Under the pieces are notes generated by a model. It made no database searches and was not told the origin of the DNA. It saw nothing but the letters and a program-made list of their open reading frames with translations. DNA of 34,587 nt. Origin: Nocardia cyriacigeorgica (lineage in GTDB: Bacteria > Actinomycetota > Actinomycetes > Mycobacteriales > Mycobacteriaceae). Position 1 is the stretch's first letter; every line of letters starts with the position of its first letter. A program made the translations under genes and the position numbers. The stretch is taken from assembly GCF_010858045.1 (NCBI RefSeq), contig NZ_JAAGVC010000050.1:1-34587 (forward strand), written 5' to 3'. Shown in pieces: positions 24,692 through 32,164 of the stretch.

Positions 24692-25414
24692 CTACGCCCC
24701 TGTCCGATCGAGGGTGCGGTAGCTCTGCTCGACCGCGTCCGGCCTGCGCAGATACAGCGGGACCAGCGGTTCGGGCACCGCGCGAGCCAGCACCTGGGGT
24801 GCCGCGACCCGGACCAGCCCGGCCGGTGACGGGGTCTCCACCGGAAGCACCGGCAGGTCGAACAGGTCCACGTGCGAGGCCGACCCCGCGATGACGGTGG
24901 CCTTCTCGGTGTCCAGCTCGGCCGGTTTACCGACCTCGGGGCCGGCGACGCGACGGCCGATGCCGCCGAGCGCCCACGGCTCGTCCTCGCGGTAGCGCGC
25001 CGAGTACACCTCGCGACGTCGCGCGTCGGTGACCACCAGCAGCTCCGCGCCGGGGGCCAGGTCGCGGGCGCCGTCGGCGGCGATGGCGTCCAGGCTGCAC
25101 ACGCCGTACACCGGGATGCCGAGGGCGTCGCCGAAGGCCGCAGCGGTGGCCATGCCGACCCGTAATCCGGTGAACGGTCCGGGGCCGACGCCGACCACGA
25201 CGGCCGCGATATCGGTCCTGGATCGCCCTGCCTCGGTGAGGCATTCGAGGATCTGCGGGGTGAGCACCTCGGCGTGGGCGCGGGCGTCGACCCGCACCCG
25301 GACGGCGATGGTGCGCACGTCGGCCGGTGCCTCGGCACCGGCCGCGGACTGCTCCAATTCCACCAATCCCGCTGTAACGGCGGGCGTCGCGGTGTCGACA
25401 GCAAGTACAAGCAT
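24692..25414 (-). CDS. tsaB: tRNA t6A biosynthesis protein TsaB
   Basis: TsaB is the inactive paralogue of TsaD that forms the dimer core of the t6A synthase. The 240-residue protein starts MLVLAVDTATPAVTAGLVE and has HAEVLTPQILECL (about 47-59), GVGPGPFTGLRVGMATA (about 74-90) and LLVVTDARRREVY, all typical. It starts at ATG 25414. It is 162 bp from tsaE, the only real gap within the t6A genes, where a perfect hairpin lies, so it may have its own promoter. It is followed directly by rimI. Confidence 0.95.
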   Translation of the reverse strand: MLVLAVDTATPAVTAGLVELEQSAAGAEAPADVRTIAVRVRVDARAHAEVLTPQILECLTEAGRSRTDIAAVVVGVGPGPFTGLRVGMATAAAFGDALGIPVYGVCSLDAIAADGARDLAPGAELLVVTDARRREVYSARYREDEPWALGGIGRRVAGPEVGKPAELDTEKATVIAGSASHVDLFDLPVLPVETPSPAGLVRVAAPQVLARAVPEPLVPLYLRRPDAVEQSYRTLDRTGA

Positions 25415-25444
25415 GATTGGCCCAACGATACCGGTTGGTCCTCA

Positions 25445-25475
25445 CGCGCCGCGCAGCCATGAGGGTCGCGGCGCG
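25445..25475 (-). terminator. Hairpin between tsaE and tsaB
   Basis: CGCGCCGCG (25445-25453) and CGCGGCGCG (25467-25475) pair perfectly with a 13-nt loop, about 30 bp upstream of tsaB. It may end or weaken transcription coming from alr-tsaE. No U-tract. Confidence 0.35.
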
Positions 25476-25576
25476 CAGCCGCGTGCGCGTGCCTCGTGCG
25501 AGGTTGCCCACGTCACAGCCTTGCCGAGCCCGCGCCGGTGGGCGTGATCACCGCTGCCGGTGGCTCGAGTAGGCCG

Positions 25577-26050
25577 CTAGCCCTGCGCGGGATCGGCCGC
25601 GCGCTCGATCCATTCCCAGCGCGCGACGCGCACATCCGATTCCGGTTCGCGGGCCAGACGCACCCGCAGATGACGGTCGGTGAGGTGCTCGACGACGCCG
25701 CCACCCCATTCGACGACGACCACCGCGTCATGCAGATCGGTGTCGAGGTCGAGGGCGTCGAGCTCGTCGAGCCCGCCACCGAGGCGGTAGGCGTCCACGT
25801 GCACCAGCGCCACCGGAGCCGCGTCGCGGCGCTCTCCGGCGCGGTGCCTGCGCGCGATGATGAACGTCGGCGAGCTGACCCGCCCCTGTACCCCGAGTCC
25901 GGCGGCGATGCCTCGGGTCAGAGCGGTCTTGCCCGCGCCGAGCGGACCGTCGAGCACCACCAGATCGCCCGCGACCAGTCCCGCGGCCAGTTCACGGCCG
26001 AGTGCTTCGGTGTCGGCCACGGTGGGCAGTGTGCGTCGGTGTTCAGTCAC
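25577..26050 (-). CDS. tsaE: tRNA t6A biosynthesis ATPase TsaE
   Basis: TsaE is the ATPase that drives the TsaB-TsaD cycle. The 157-residue protein has the P-loop GPLGAGKTALTRGIA (about 34-48), the switch-like SSPTFII (about 58-64), and the late motifs HVDAYRL and VVEWGGGV. GTG 26050 overlaps the end of the upstream hydrolase gene by 8 bp; the longer frame upstream is antisense-like and unlikely. The C-terminus (DVRVARWEWIERAADPAQG) is of normal length. Confidence 0.95.
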   Translation of the reverse strand: MTEHRRTLPTVADTEALGRELAAGLVAGDLVVLDGPLGAGKTALTRGIAAGLGVQGRVSSPTFIIARRHRAGERRDAAPVALVHVDAYRLGGGLDELDALDLDTDLHDAVVVVEWGGGVVEHLTDRHLRVRLAREPESDVRVARWEWIERAADPAQG

Positions 26051-27125
26051 CGGCCACCTCCGGTGTGTCGGTCGTGGTGACGACACCGGCGCGCAGCAGC
26101 AGCCGGTCCAGCGCGGCGTCGACCAGGTCGGCGAACTGCAGCTGCGGCATATGCGCCGCCTCCGGCAGTTCCACGAGTTCGGCGTCCGGCAGTTCACGGG
26201 CCAGCGCGCGGGAGTTGCGGAACGGGATCACCAGGTCGTGTCTGCCGCCCATGATCAGCACCGGGATATCGGCGAGCACCGGCAGCGCGGCCGATTCGTC
26301 GTGCAGCTCGATCGCCTTCAGGAATTTGACGATCGTCTCCACGGGGGTGCGGTCGATCATCAGGGTGGCGAACCGCGACAACGTCGGGCTCACCGAGCCG
26401 TGGAACGAGCTGACGTGCAGGATAGGCGCGATCACATGCTTGGCCGTCATCCGCCCGGTCTGCACCAGCGCCGGCGCGGTGTGCACCGCCATCCGGAACC
26501 CGTCGAGGGTGGGATTGCGCAAGAGCTGGCCCAGACCGGCGCTGGCCACCTCGGCCGCCGCCGTCGACAGCAATGCGATACCCGCCACCCGCTGGTCGAA
26601 CAGCTCCGGGTACTGGGCCGCCGCGGCCAGGATCGCCATCCCGCCGAGCGAATGCCCGACCAGCACCAGTGGCCCGTCCGGCGCCTTCGCCTCGATGACG
26701 CGCACGAGGTCGCGGCCGAGCTGACGGACCGTGCAACTGTCGGTCTCCGGCGCTCCGGAACGCCCGTGCCCACGCAGATCGAACAGCACCATCCGCACCT
26801 GCGGACCCCACCGTTGCTCGAGATGGCGGCGCTGGAAGTGGAACGATTCCATGGTGTTGCAGAAGCCGTGCACGAAGACGACGGTGACGGGGGCGTCGGC
26901 GGGGCCGCAGGTGCGGATGGCCAGCGGCACACCGTCGTCGGCGAGGACCTTGTCGGCCGGGTCGGAGTCGATCAGCGAGAAATCTTCGCCGCGATAGGGA
27001 TCGCGGCTCACCGGTACCAGCACCCGCGCCCCCGCCCGGCGCAGCGCGTGCACCCCGGCCAACGCCGCGACGAGGCCCGCGGTCGCCATACCGCCGCGCA
27101 GGACGGTCACTCTGCGTTTGGTCAT
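26043..27125 (-). CDS. Alpha/beta hydrolase with N-terminal membrane segment
   Basis: A 360-residue hydrolase. A basic start and a hydrophobic helix (about 12-25) suggest a signal anchor. The oxyanion region is HGFCNTMESF (86-95). The triad appears intact: S159 in GHSLGG (157-162), D297 in GGRHDLVIP, and H325 in PEAAHMPQ. It belongs to the broad alpha/beta hydrolase group (esterase, lipase or epoxide-hydrolase-like); the substrate cannot be told. ATG 27125 overlaps the alr stop (ATGA) and its end overlaps tsaE by 8 bp, so it is embedded in the alr-tsaE operon. That embedding suggests a conserved envelope or lipid role, by inference. Confidence 0.9.
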   Translation of the reverse strand: MTKRRVTVLRGGMATAGLVAALAGVHALRRAGARVLVPVSRDPYRGEDFSLIDSDPADKVLADDGVPLAIRTCGPADAPVTVVFVHGFCNTMESFHFQRRHLEQRWGPQVRMVLFDLRGHGRSGAPETDSCTVRQLGRDLVRVIEAKAPDGPLVLVGHSLGGMAILAAAAQYPELFDQRVAGIALLSTAAAEVASAGLGQLLRNPTLDGFRMAVHTAPALVQTGRMTAKHVIAPILHVSSFHGSVSPTLSRFATLMIDRTPVETIVKFLKAIELHDESAALPVLADIPVLIMGGRHDLVIPFRNSRALARELPDAELVELPEAAHMPQLQFADLVDAALDRLLLRAGVVTTTDTPEVAGD

Positions 27126-28252
27126 CGCGGGCCGCCTCGGAACCGCCGGACCACCCGGCCCCTGGGCGAACACACCACTTCGTAGTGGATGGTCTCGAGC
27201 AGGTCGGCCCATTCCTGGGCGTGTGGCAGGCCGTCTTCGCCGGTGCCGAACAGGACCGCGGTATCGCCTTCGGTGACGCCGTCGAGGTTCTCGCCGAGGT
27301 CGATGACCAGCTGATCCATGCACACCCGTCCGATGCTCGGCCGCCGCGCGCCGCGCACCCAGACCTCGAAGCGTCCGCCGAGCCTGCGCGAGACGCCGTC
27401 GGCGTATCCGGCCGGGATGAGCGCGACGGTGGTGTCGTGCGGAGCGATCCATTCATGGCCGTAGGAGACGCCCTCGCCGGCCGCGACCCGTTTGATCAGC
27501 GAGACCTCGGCTTGGAAGGTCATGGCCGGGCGCAGACCGAAATCGCCGAGTTCGGGGACCGGTGACAGCCCGTAGACCGCGATGCCGGGGCGCACCATGT
27601 CGAAGGCGAGATCGGGGCGGGTCAGGGTGGCCGCCGAGTTGGCCAGGTGGGTGATCTCCGGTGTCAGCCCGTATTCCTTGGCGGTGGCGATGGCCTCGAC
27701 GAAGCGGTCGCGCTGCACGTCGATGATGGGATGGTGCGGCTCGTCGGCGTGCGCCAGATGGGAGAAGATCGCGCGGAAACGCACCACCTGCTCGTCGACG
27801 AGAGCACGCAACGCGGTGAGGACCGCGGGGTATTCGGTGACCGAGACACCGTTGCGGTTGAGGCCGGTATCCACCTTGAGGGTGAGCGTCGCCGTGCGCC
27901 CGAGCCGCCGAGCCGCCGCCTCCACACCCCGCAGCTGCGACAGCGCGGACACGCCGATTTCGATATCGGCGGCGATCGCGGCACCGTAATCGGCGTCGGA
28001 ATTGTTGAGCCAGCTCAGGATCGGCGCGGTGATCCCGGCCTCGCGCAGCTGCACCGCTTCGCTGATGGTGGTGACGCCGAGTTCGGCCGCGCCCGCCGCC
28101 AGTGCGGCGCGCCCGACCTCGACCGCGCCATGGTTGTAACCGTCGGCCTTCACCACGATCATCACCGCGGCGCCGCCGGCGTGTTCACGCAGGATCCGCA
28201 CGTTATGAGCGATGGCATCCAGATCGACGACCGTCTCCACTTGCGCATTCAC
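27122..28252 (-). CDS. alr: Alanine racemase
   Basis: Alr makes D-alanine for peptidoglycan, with PLP as cofactor. The 376-residue protein has the PLP lysine K35 in VVKADGYNHG (the more usual form is GYGHG), the VKVDTGLNRNG segment, HLANSAAT, VRPGIAVYGLSP, and the second catalytic base in VSYGHEW. The carboxy-terminal domain contains GRVCMDQ and ends TIHYEVVCSPRGRV. GTG 28252 with GGGAAC upstream gives the usual N-terminus (VETVVDLDAIAHNVR). It follows nnr by 76 bp and overlaps the hydrolase gene by 4 bp. Confidence 0.97.
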   Translation of the reverse strand: MNAQVETVVDLDAIAHNVRILREHAGGAAVMIVVKADGYNHGAVEVGRAALAAGAAELGVTTISEAVQLREAGITAPILSWLNNSDADYGAAIAADIEIGVSALSQLRGVEAAARRLGRTATLTLKVDTGLNRNGVSVTEYPAVLTALRALVDEQVVRFRAIFSHLAHADEPHHPIIDVQRDRFVEAIATAKEYGLTPEITHLANSAATLTRPDLAFDMVRPGIAVYGLSPVPELGDFGLRPAMTFQAEVSLIKRVAAGEGVSYGHEWIAPHDTTVALIPAGYADGVSRRLGGRFEVWVRGARRPSIGRVCMDQLVIDLGENLDGVTEGDTAVLFGTGEDGLPHAQEWADLLETIHYEVVCSPRGRVVRRFRGGPR

Positions 28253-28328
28253 GGTTCCCGATCCTGCCACCAACGCGGTGGCGAGGGGCGGGCGACCACC
28301 GTCGCGCCGACCAGCAGGCGCCGTGGCG

Positions 28329-29765
28329 TCACGCAGCGAGGGCGCGCAGCGTGCTGATCGCAGGCCGCAGGTGGTGCAGTAGCGGCGTCGCCGAGATCGG
28401 TGCGGCGGCCGAGCCGTCGGCTGCGGCGAGGTTGGCTGCGAGGGCGTGCACACGCGCCGCCGCGGCGGCCGACCAACCCGGTTCCTGCCCCGCTGCGAGC
28501 AGCGCGCCGATCACGCCGGACAACACGTCACCGGCACCCGCCGTCGCGGCCCAGGAACCGCCGGCCTCGTTCACCAGCACGGCCTTGCCTGGTTCGGCGA
28601 CCAGCGTGGCGCGCCCCTTGAGCAGCACCGTCACCCCCCACGATTCGGCCAGTTCGCGAACCGCCGCGACCCGATCGGTGCCGAGCGGGTGCCCGGTGAG
28701 GCGGGCGAATTCGCCGGCGTGCGGGGTCAGCACGGTCGGCGCGGCACGGTCGCGCACCATGGCGGGATGGTCGGCGAGCAGGGTCAGGCCGTCGGCGTCG
28801 ACGACGACGGGCAGGTCGGTGGACAGGATCTGCGCCATCCGGGCCCACGCGCCGTCATCGGTGCCGGAGCCGGGGCCGAACACCCAGGACTGCACGCGGC
28901 CGGTCGAGGCGATATTGCGGGCGGCGACCACCTCCGGGTACTGCGCGAGCACCTGGTCCGCGCCACTGCCCGCATAACGCACCATCCCGGAGGTCGCCGC
29001 CACGGCCGCCCCGGTGCACAGCACCGCCGCACCCGGATAGGCCGCGCTGCCCGCGCAGACACCGGTGACGCCCTGGCTGTACTTGTCGTCGCCGGCGCCC
29101 GGCACCGGCCACCGCGCCCCGATATCGCGCGGTTCGAGAGCCGCGAGTTCGGGCGGGGGTAGCCGTAATCCGATGGGTACCAATTCGATTCGTCCACATC
29201 GGTCCGCATTGAGCGCATGCACCGGCTTATAGGCGCCGAAGCTGACCGTCACCTGCGCCCGCACCGCCGGACCGTCGACCGCACCGGTATCGGGGTCGAC
29301 CCCGCTCGGCAGATCCGCCGCGACGATCGGCGCCTCGATCCGCGCCACGAGCTCCGCCGCCTGCGGACGCAACGACCCGCGCCCGGAGATGCCGACGATG
29401 CCATCGATCACCAGATCCGGCCGGCCCAGGTCGGTGCGCACCCGGCCACCGGCTTTCCGCAGCGCCGCAAGACCTTCCGCATGCGCACGCTCCGGATTCA
29501 GCAACACCGCATCGACCGAAACACCGCGGCGCCGCAGGAAATATCCCGCCCACAGTGCGTCCCCACCGTTGTCGCCGGAGCCGACCAGCAGCGTCACCGA
29601 CCGCCCCGCGACACCCCCGGTGCGCGCCCGCAGCTCCCCCGCGACGACGGTCGCCAGCCCGTAAGCCGCCCGCCGCATCGGCACCCCGGCCGCGACCCTG
29701 GTGAACAGTTCCGCCTCGGCCGCCCGGACCGCGTCGACCGGGTAATAGCCCCGCTGCGAACACAT
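28329..29765 (-). CDS. nnr: Bifunctional NAD(P)H-hydrate epimerase/dehydratase
   Basis: Nnr repairs damaged NAD(P)H hydrates. The 478-residue protein joins a YjeF-N epimerase domain (about 1-215, with GSGDNGGDALWAG at 62-74 and VAADLPSGVDPDTG) to a ribokinase-like ADP/ATP-dependent dehydratase domain (about 220-478). The latter has GPGSGTDDG, VVDADGLTLL, LTPHAGEFARL and the catalytic GAGDVLSG near the end. ATG 29765 has GGAGGTG upstream. It is the first gene before alr, a common actinobacterial order, and is divergent from the cupredoxin gene with 60 bp between starts. Confidence 0.95.
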   Translation of the reverse strand: MCSQRGYYPVDAVRAAEAELFTRVAAGVPMRRAAYGLATVVAGELRARTGGVAGRSVTLLVGSGDNGGDALWAGYFLRRRGVSVDAVLLNPERAHAEGLAALRKAGGRVRTDLGRPDLVIDGIVGISGRGSLRPQAAELVARIEAPIVAADLPSGVDPDTGAVDGPAVRAQVTVSFGAYKPVHALNADRCGRIELVPIGLRLPPPELAALEPRDIGARWPVPGAGDDKYSQGVTGVCAGSAAYPGAAVLCTGAAVAATSGMVRYAGSGADQVLAQYPEVVAARNIASTGRVQSWVFGPGSGTDDGAWARMAQILSTDLPVVVDADGLTLLADHPAMVRDRAAPTVLTPHAGEFARLTGHPLGTDRVAAVRELAESWGVTVLLKGRATLVAEPGKAVLVNEAGGSWAATAGAGDVLSGVIGALLAAGQEPGWSAAAAARVHALAANLAAADGSAAAPISATPLLHHLRPAISTLRALAA

Positions 29766-29811
29766 CGGACACGCACCTCCAGTGGTTGCTCGGGCCGCGA
29801 CTTCCGCAGAC

Positions 29812-29817
29812 TACGCT
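29812..29817 (+). promoter_or_regulatory. Candidate -10 box of a leaderless mRNA (cupredoxin gene)
   Basis: TACGCT is followed by 8 nt and ATG 29826. No ribosome site is seen. Confidence 0.4.
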
Positions 29818-29825
29818 TGATCATC

Positions 29826-30242
29826 ATGCCTACGCCGCGTCGTCACGCCACCGTCATCGCCACCGGATTCGTCCTCGCGGCGGCGCTACTGTCCGGCTGC
29901 GGCTCCGACGACGAGCCCGCCTCCGCGCCGACGACCACCGCGACTTCGGCCGCCACCTCCGCCCCCGCCGCGGACAACGGCCAGGCCCAGACCTTCGTCG
30001 TCGAAGTCGACGATATGACGTTCTCCCCCGCCGACCTCACCATCTCCGTCGGCGACACCGTCACCTGGAAGTTCTCCGATGACGTCGTGCACGGCGTGCA
30101 GGGCATCGGCGACAAGGCGATGGGCATCAACAGCCCGCTGTTCACCGAGGGCGAGTGGAGCCACACCTTCACCACCGCGGGGTCGTTCCGGTACCTGTGC
30201 CCCATCCATCCCGAGATGCGCGGCACCATCACGGTGCAGTAG
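29826..30242 (+). CDS. Cupredoxin (type 1 copper) lipoprotein
   Basis: A 138-residue exported protein. A basic N-terminus and hydrophobic core lead to the lipobox LLSGC with lipidated C25. A Thr/Ala/Ser-rich linker follows (about 30-52), then a plastocyanin-like domain (53-138). Type 1 copper ligands are complete: H89 (VVHGVQG), C125, H128 and M131 (LCPIHPEMRG). It is probably a lipid-anchored electron carrier on the outer face of the membrane; its redox partners are unknown. It is divergent from nnr and ends 3 bp from the convergent MarR gene. Confidence 0.92.
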   Translation: MPTPRRHATVIATGFVLAAALLSGCGSDDEPASAPTTTATSAATSAPAADNGQAQTFVVEVDDMTFSPADLTISVGDTVTWKFSDDVVHGVQGIGDKAMGINSPLFTEGEWSHTFTTAGSFRYLCPIHPEMRGTITVQ

Positions 30243-30245
30243 GCC

Positions 30246-30728
30246 TCACACCGGACGATATTCGCGGGTACGCGGGCTCCCCGCGTTCAGCGCTTCGACG
30301 GCCGAAACCAGCGGCGCCAGCTCGGGATTCGCGGCCGCCTGGCGCAGCGCGCTCGTCAGAGCCGCGTCATGGGTGGGGCGGGCGCGCGCCAGCAACTCGA
30401 GACCCGCCGGCGTGACGTCGGTGTAGATGCCGCGCCGATCGTCCGGGCACAGGTACCGCTGCAACAGGCCGCGATCCTCCAACCGGGAGACCAGCCGCGT
30501 CGTCGCACTCTGACTCAGCACGACCGCCTCGGCGACCTGATTCATCCGCAGATGCCCGCCGGGCCCATCGTGCTGCCGGGACAACACCACCAGCAGCGAA
30601 TACTCGCGCACGCTGAGGTCGTGCCCGGTCTGCAAGGCGCGCTCGATATGCGCCTCGATGCGGTCGTGCAGCAGCGACAGCGCGTACCAGCCATCGGCGA
30701 GGCCGGTGAGAGCGGCGTCGGCGGTCAT
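30246..30728 (-). CDS. MarR-family transcriptional regulator
   Basis: A 160-residue winged helix-turn-helix protein. MNQVAEAVVLSQSATTRLVS (62-81) is the DNA-binding helix-turn-helix, DRGLLQRYLCPDDRRGIY the wing with the family DxRxx pattern, and the outer helices form the dimer. ATG 30728 has GAAGGAAGGG upstream. It is divergent from an MFS efflux gene, with an AT-rich operator-like region between, so it very probably represses that gene and itself until a ligand binds. C94 near the wing could be redox-sensitive, but one cysteine is weak evidence. Confidence 0.92.
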   Translation of the reverse strand: MTADAALTGLADGWYALSLLHDRIEAHIERALQTGHDLSVREYSLLVVLSRQHDGPGGHLRMNQVAEAVVLSQSATTRLVSRLEDRGLLQRYLCPDDRRGIYTDVTPAGLELLARARPTHDAALTSALRQAAANPELAPLVSAVEALNAGSPRTREYRPV

Positions 30729-30790
30729 GGATGGTCCCTTCCTTCGGAATCTGCCCACCAGGATAGATGACTCCCGAAATAGCCCGCGCT

Positions 30791-30821
30791 TGCAATTAAA
30801 TGCATACGCAATTATTGTCAA
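30791..30821. promoter_or_regulatory. Overlapping face-to-face promoters and MarR operator
   Basis: An AT-rich island in GC-rich DNA. For the MFS gene: TTGCAA (30790-30795), 17 nt, TATTGT (30813-30818). For the MarR gene on the other strand: TTGACA (30821-30816), 17 nt, TAATTG (30798-30793). The repeat GCAATTA occurs at 30792 and 30808, and the outer arms CAATTA/TTATTG are nearly palindromic. One MarR dimer here would cover both promoters. Confidence 0.65.
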
Positions 30822-30859
30822 CGCCGGTAAAGATCGCAGACAACAGTGGAGGCACTTCC

Positions 30860-32080
30860 ATGCCGCTCGCCCTGCTCGCCCTGACCCTCGGGGCGTTCGC
30901 CATCGGCACAACCGAATTCATCGTGGTGGGGCTGCTGCCCGACATCGCGGCCGAGTACACGGTGTCCATCCCGACCGCGGGCCTGCTGGTCACCGGTTAC
31001 GCGCTCGGCGTCGTCGCGGGCGCGCCGGTGATGACGGGGCTCGGTACCCGCGTCTCCCGCAAACGCATGCTGCTCGCATCACTGCTGCTACTGATCGCCG
31101 GAAACCTGCTGTCGGCCGTGGCACCGAGCTTCGCGCTCATGCTGACCGGGCGGATCGTCGCCTCGCTCGCGCACGGCGCGTTCTTCGGTATCGGCGCGGT
31201 GGTCGCGGGCAGTCTGGTCGCCGCCGACCGCAAGGCCGGCGCCATCGCCATCATGTTCACCGGCCTCACCGCCGCGACCGTGGTCGGCGTACCGCTGGGC
31301 ACTCTGCTCGGCCAGCAGTTCGGCTGGCGGCTCACCTTCGCACTGGTGGCCGTGATCGGTGTGATCGGGCTGATCGGCGTCGCCACGCTGGTGCCAGATC
31401 AGGCAGCACCGAGCGATGCCCGGTTGCGCTCGGAATTCTCCGCGCTCGCCAATCCACAGGTGCTGCTCGCCATGGCCATGACGGTGCTCGGGTTCGGCGG
31501 CGTGTTCGCGGCGATCACCTATCTCGCGCCGATGATGACCGAGGTGAGCGGCTATGCCGAAGGCTCGGTGACCTGGCTGCTCGTCCTGTTCGGCCTCGGC
31601 ATGTTCGCAGGCAATCTGATCGGTGGCCGCTACGCCGACCGGCACCTCATGCCCATGCTGTACGTCTCGCTCGGCCTGCTCGCCGCCGTGCTCGGGCTGT
31701 TCACGCTCACCGCGCACAGCAAGCCGCTGGCCGCCGTCACCGTGGTGCTGATCGGCGCGCTCGGATTCGCCACCGTGCCGCCTCTGCAGAAGCGCGTCCT
31801 GGATCAGGCGGCGGGTGCTCCCACGCTGGCCTCGGCGATCAATATCGGCGCGTTCAACCTGGGCAACGCACTGGCCGCATGGCTCGGCGGGATCGTGATC
31901 TCCGCGGGTCTCGGGTACACCGCGCCGAACTGGGTGGGCGCACTGCTCGCTGTGAGTGCCCTGGGGTTGGCCGTCGCGTCCGCGACTCTGGAACGCCGGA
32001 ACGGGTCGGCGACGCCGCTACCCAGCACGGGCGACGCGCTCGATTCAGCGTCCGCCGACCTGGTGGCCCCTGTGCGATAG
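30860..32080 (+). CDS. MFS (DHA1-type) efflux transporter
   Basis: A 406-residue protein with about 12 predicted transmembrane helices. It starts MPLALLALTLGAFAIGTTEF and has the loop GTRVSRKRMLLASLLLL between helices 2 and 3, as in the AraJ/PbuE/Cmx group of drug-proton antiporters. ATG 30860 is set by GGAGG about 8 nt upstream; a longer frame from 30800 would include promoter sequence. Divergence from a MarR gene supports an inducible efflux pump for a toxic compound or for a metabolite such as a purine or sugar. The substrate cannot be told. Confidence 0.93.
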   Translation: MPLALLALTLGAFAIGTTEFIVVGLLPDIAAEYTVSIPTAGLLVTGYALGVVAGAPVMTGLGTRVSRKRMLLASLLLLIAGNLLSAVAPSFALMLTGRIVASLAHGAFFGIGAVVAGSLVAADRKAGAIAIMFTGLTAATVVGVPLGTLLGQQFGWRLTFALVAVIGVIGLIGVATLVPDQAAPSDARLRSEFSALANPQVLLAMAMTVLGFGGVFAAITYLAPMMTEVSGYAEGSVTWLLVLFGLGMFAGNLIGGRYADRHLMPMLYVSLGLLAAVLGLFTLTAHSKPLAAVTVVLIGALGFATVPPLQKRVLDQAAGAPTLASAINIGAFNLGNALAAWLGGIVISAGLGYTAPNWVGALLAVSALGLAVASATLERRNGSATPLPSTGDALDSASADLVAPVR

Positions 32081-32112
32081 CACCCGCGAGTGCGCTGTAC
32101 CGCTGCCGGACA

Positions 32113-32150
32113 GACCTCGACCCGGACCACTCACGGCCCGGGTCGATGTC
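32113..32150. terminator. Bidirectional terminator between the MFS gene and glmS
   Basis: TCGACCCGG (32117-32125) and CCGGGTCGA (32138-32146) pair perfectly. One mismatch and three further pairs (GAC/GTC) extend the stem. The loop is 12 nt and TT follows on the plus strand. It sits between two convergent genes. Confidence 0.65.
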
Positions 32151-32164
32151 TTACGTTCGGCGGG

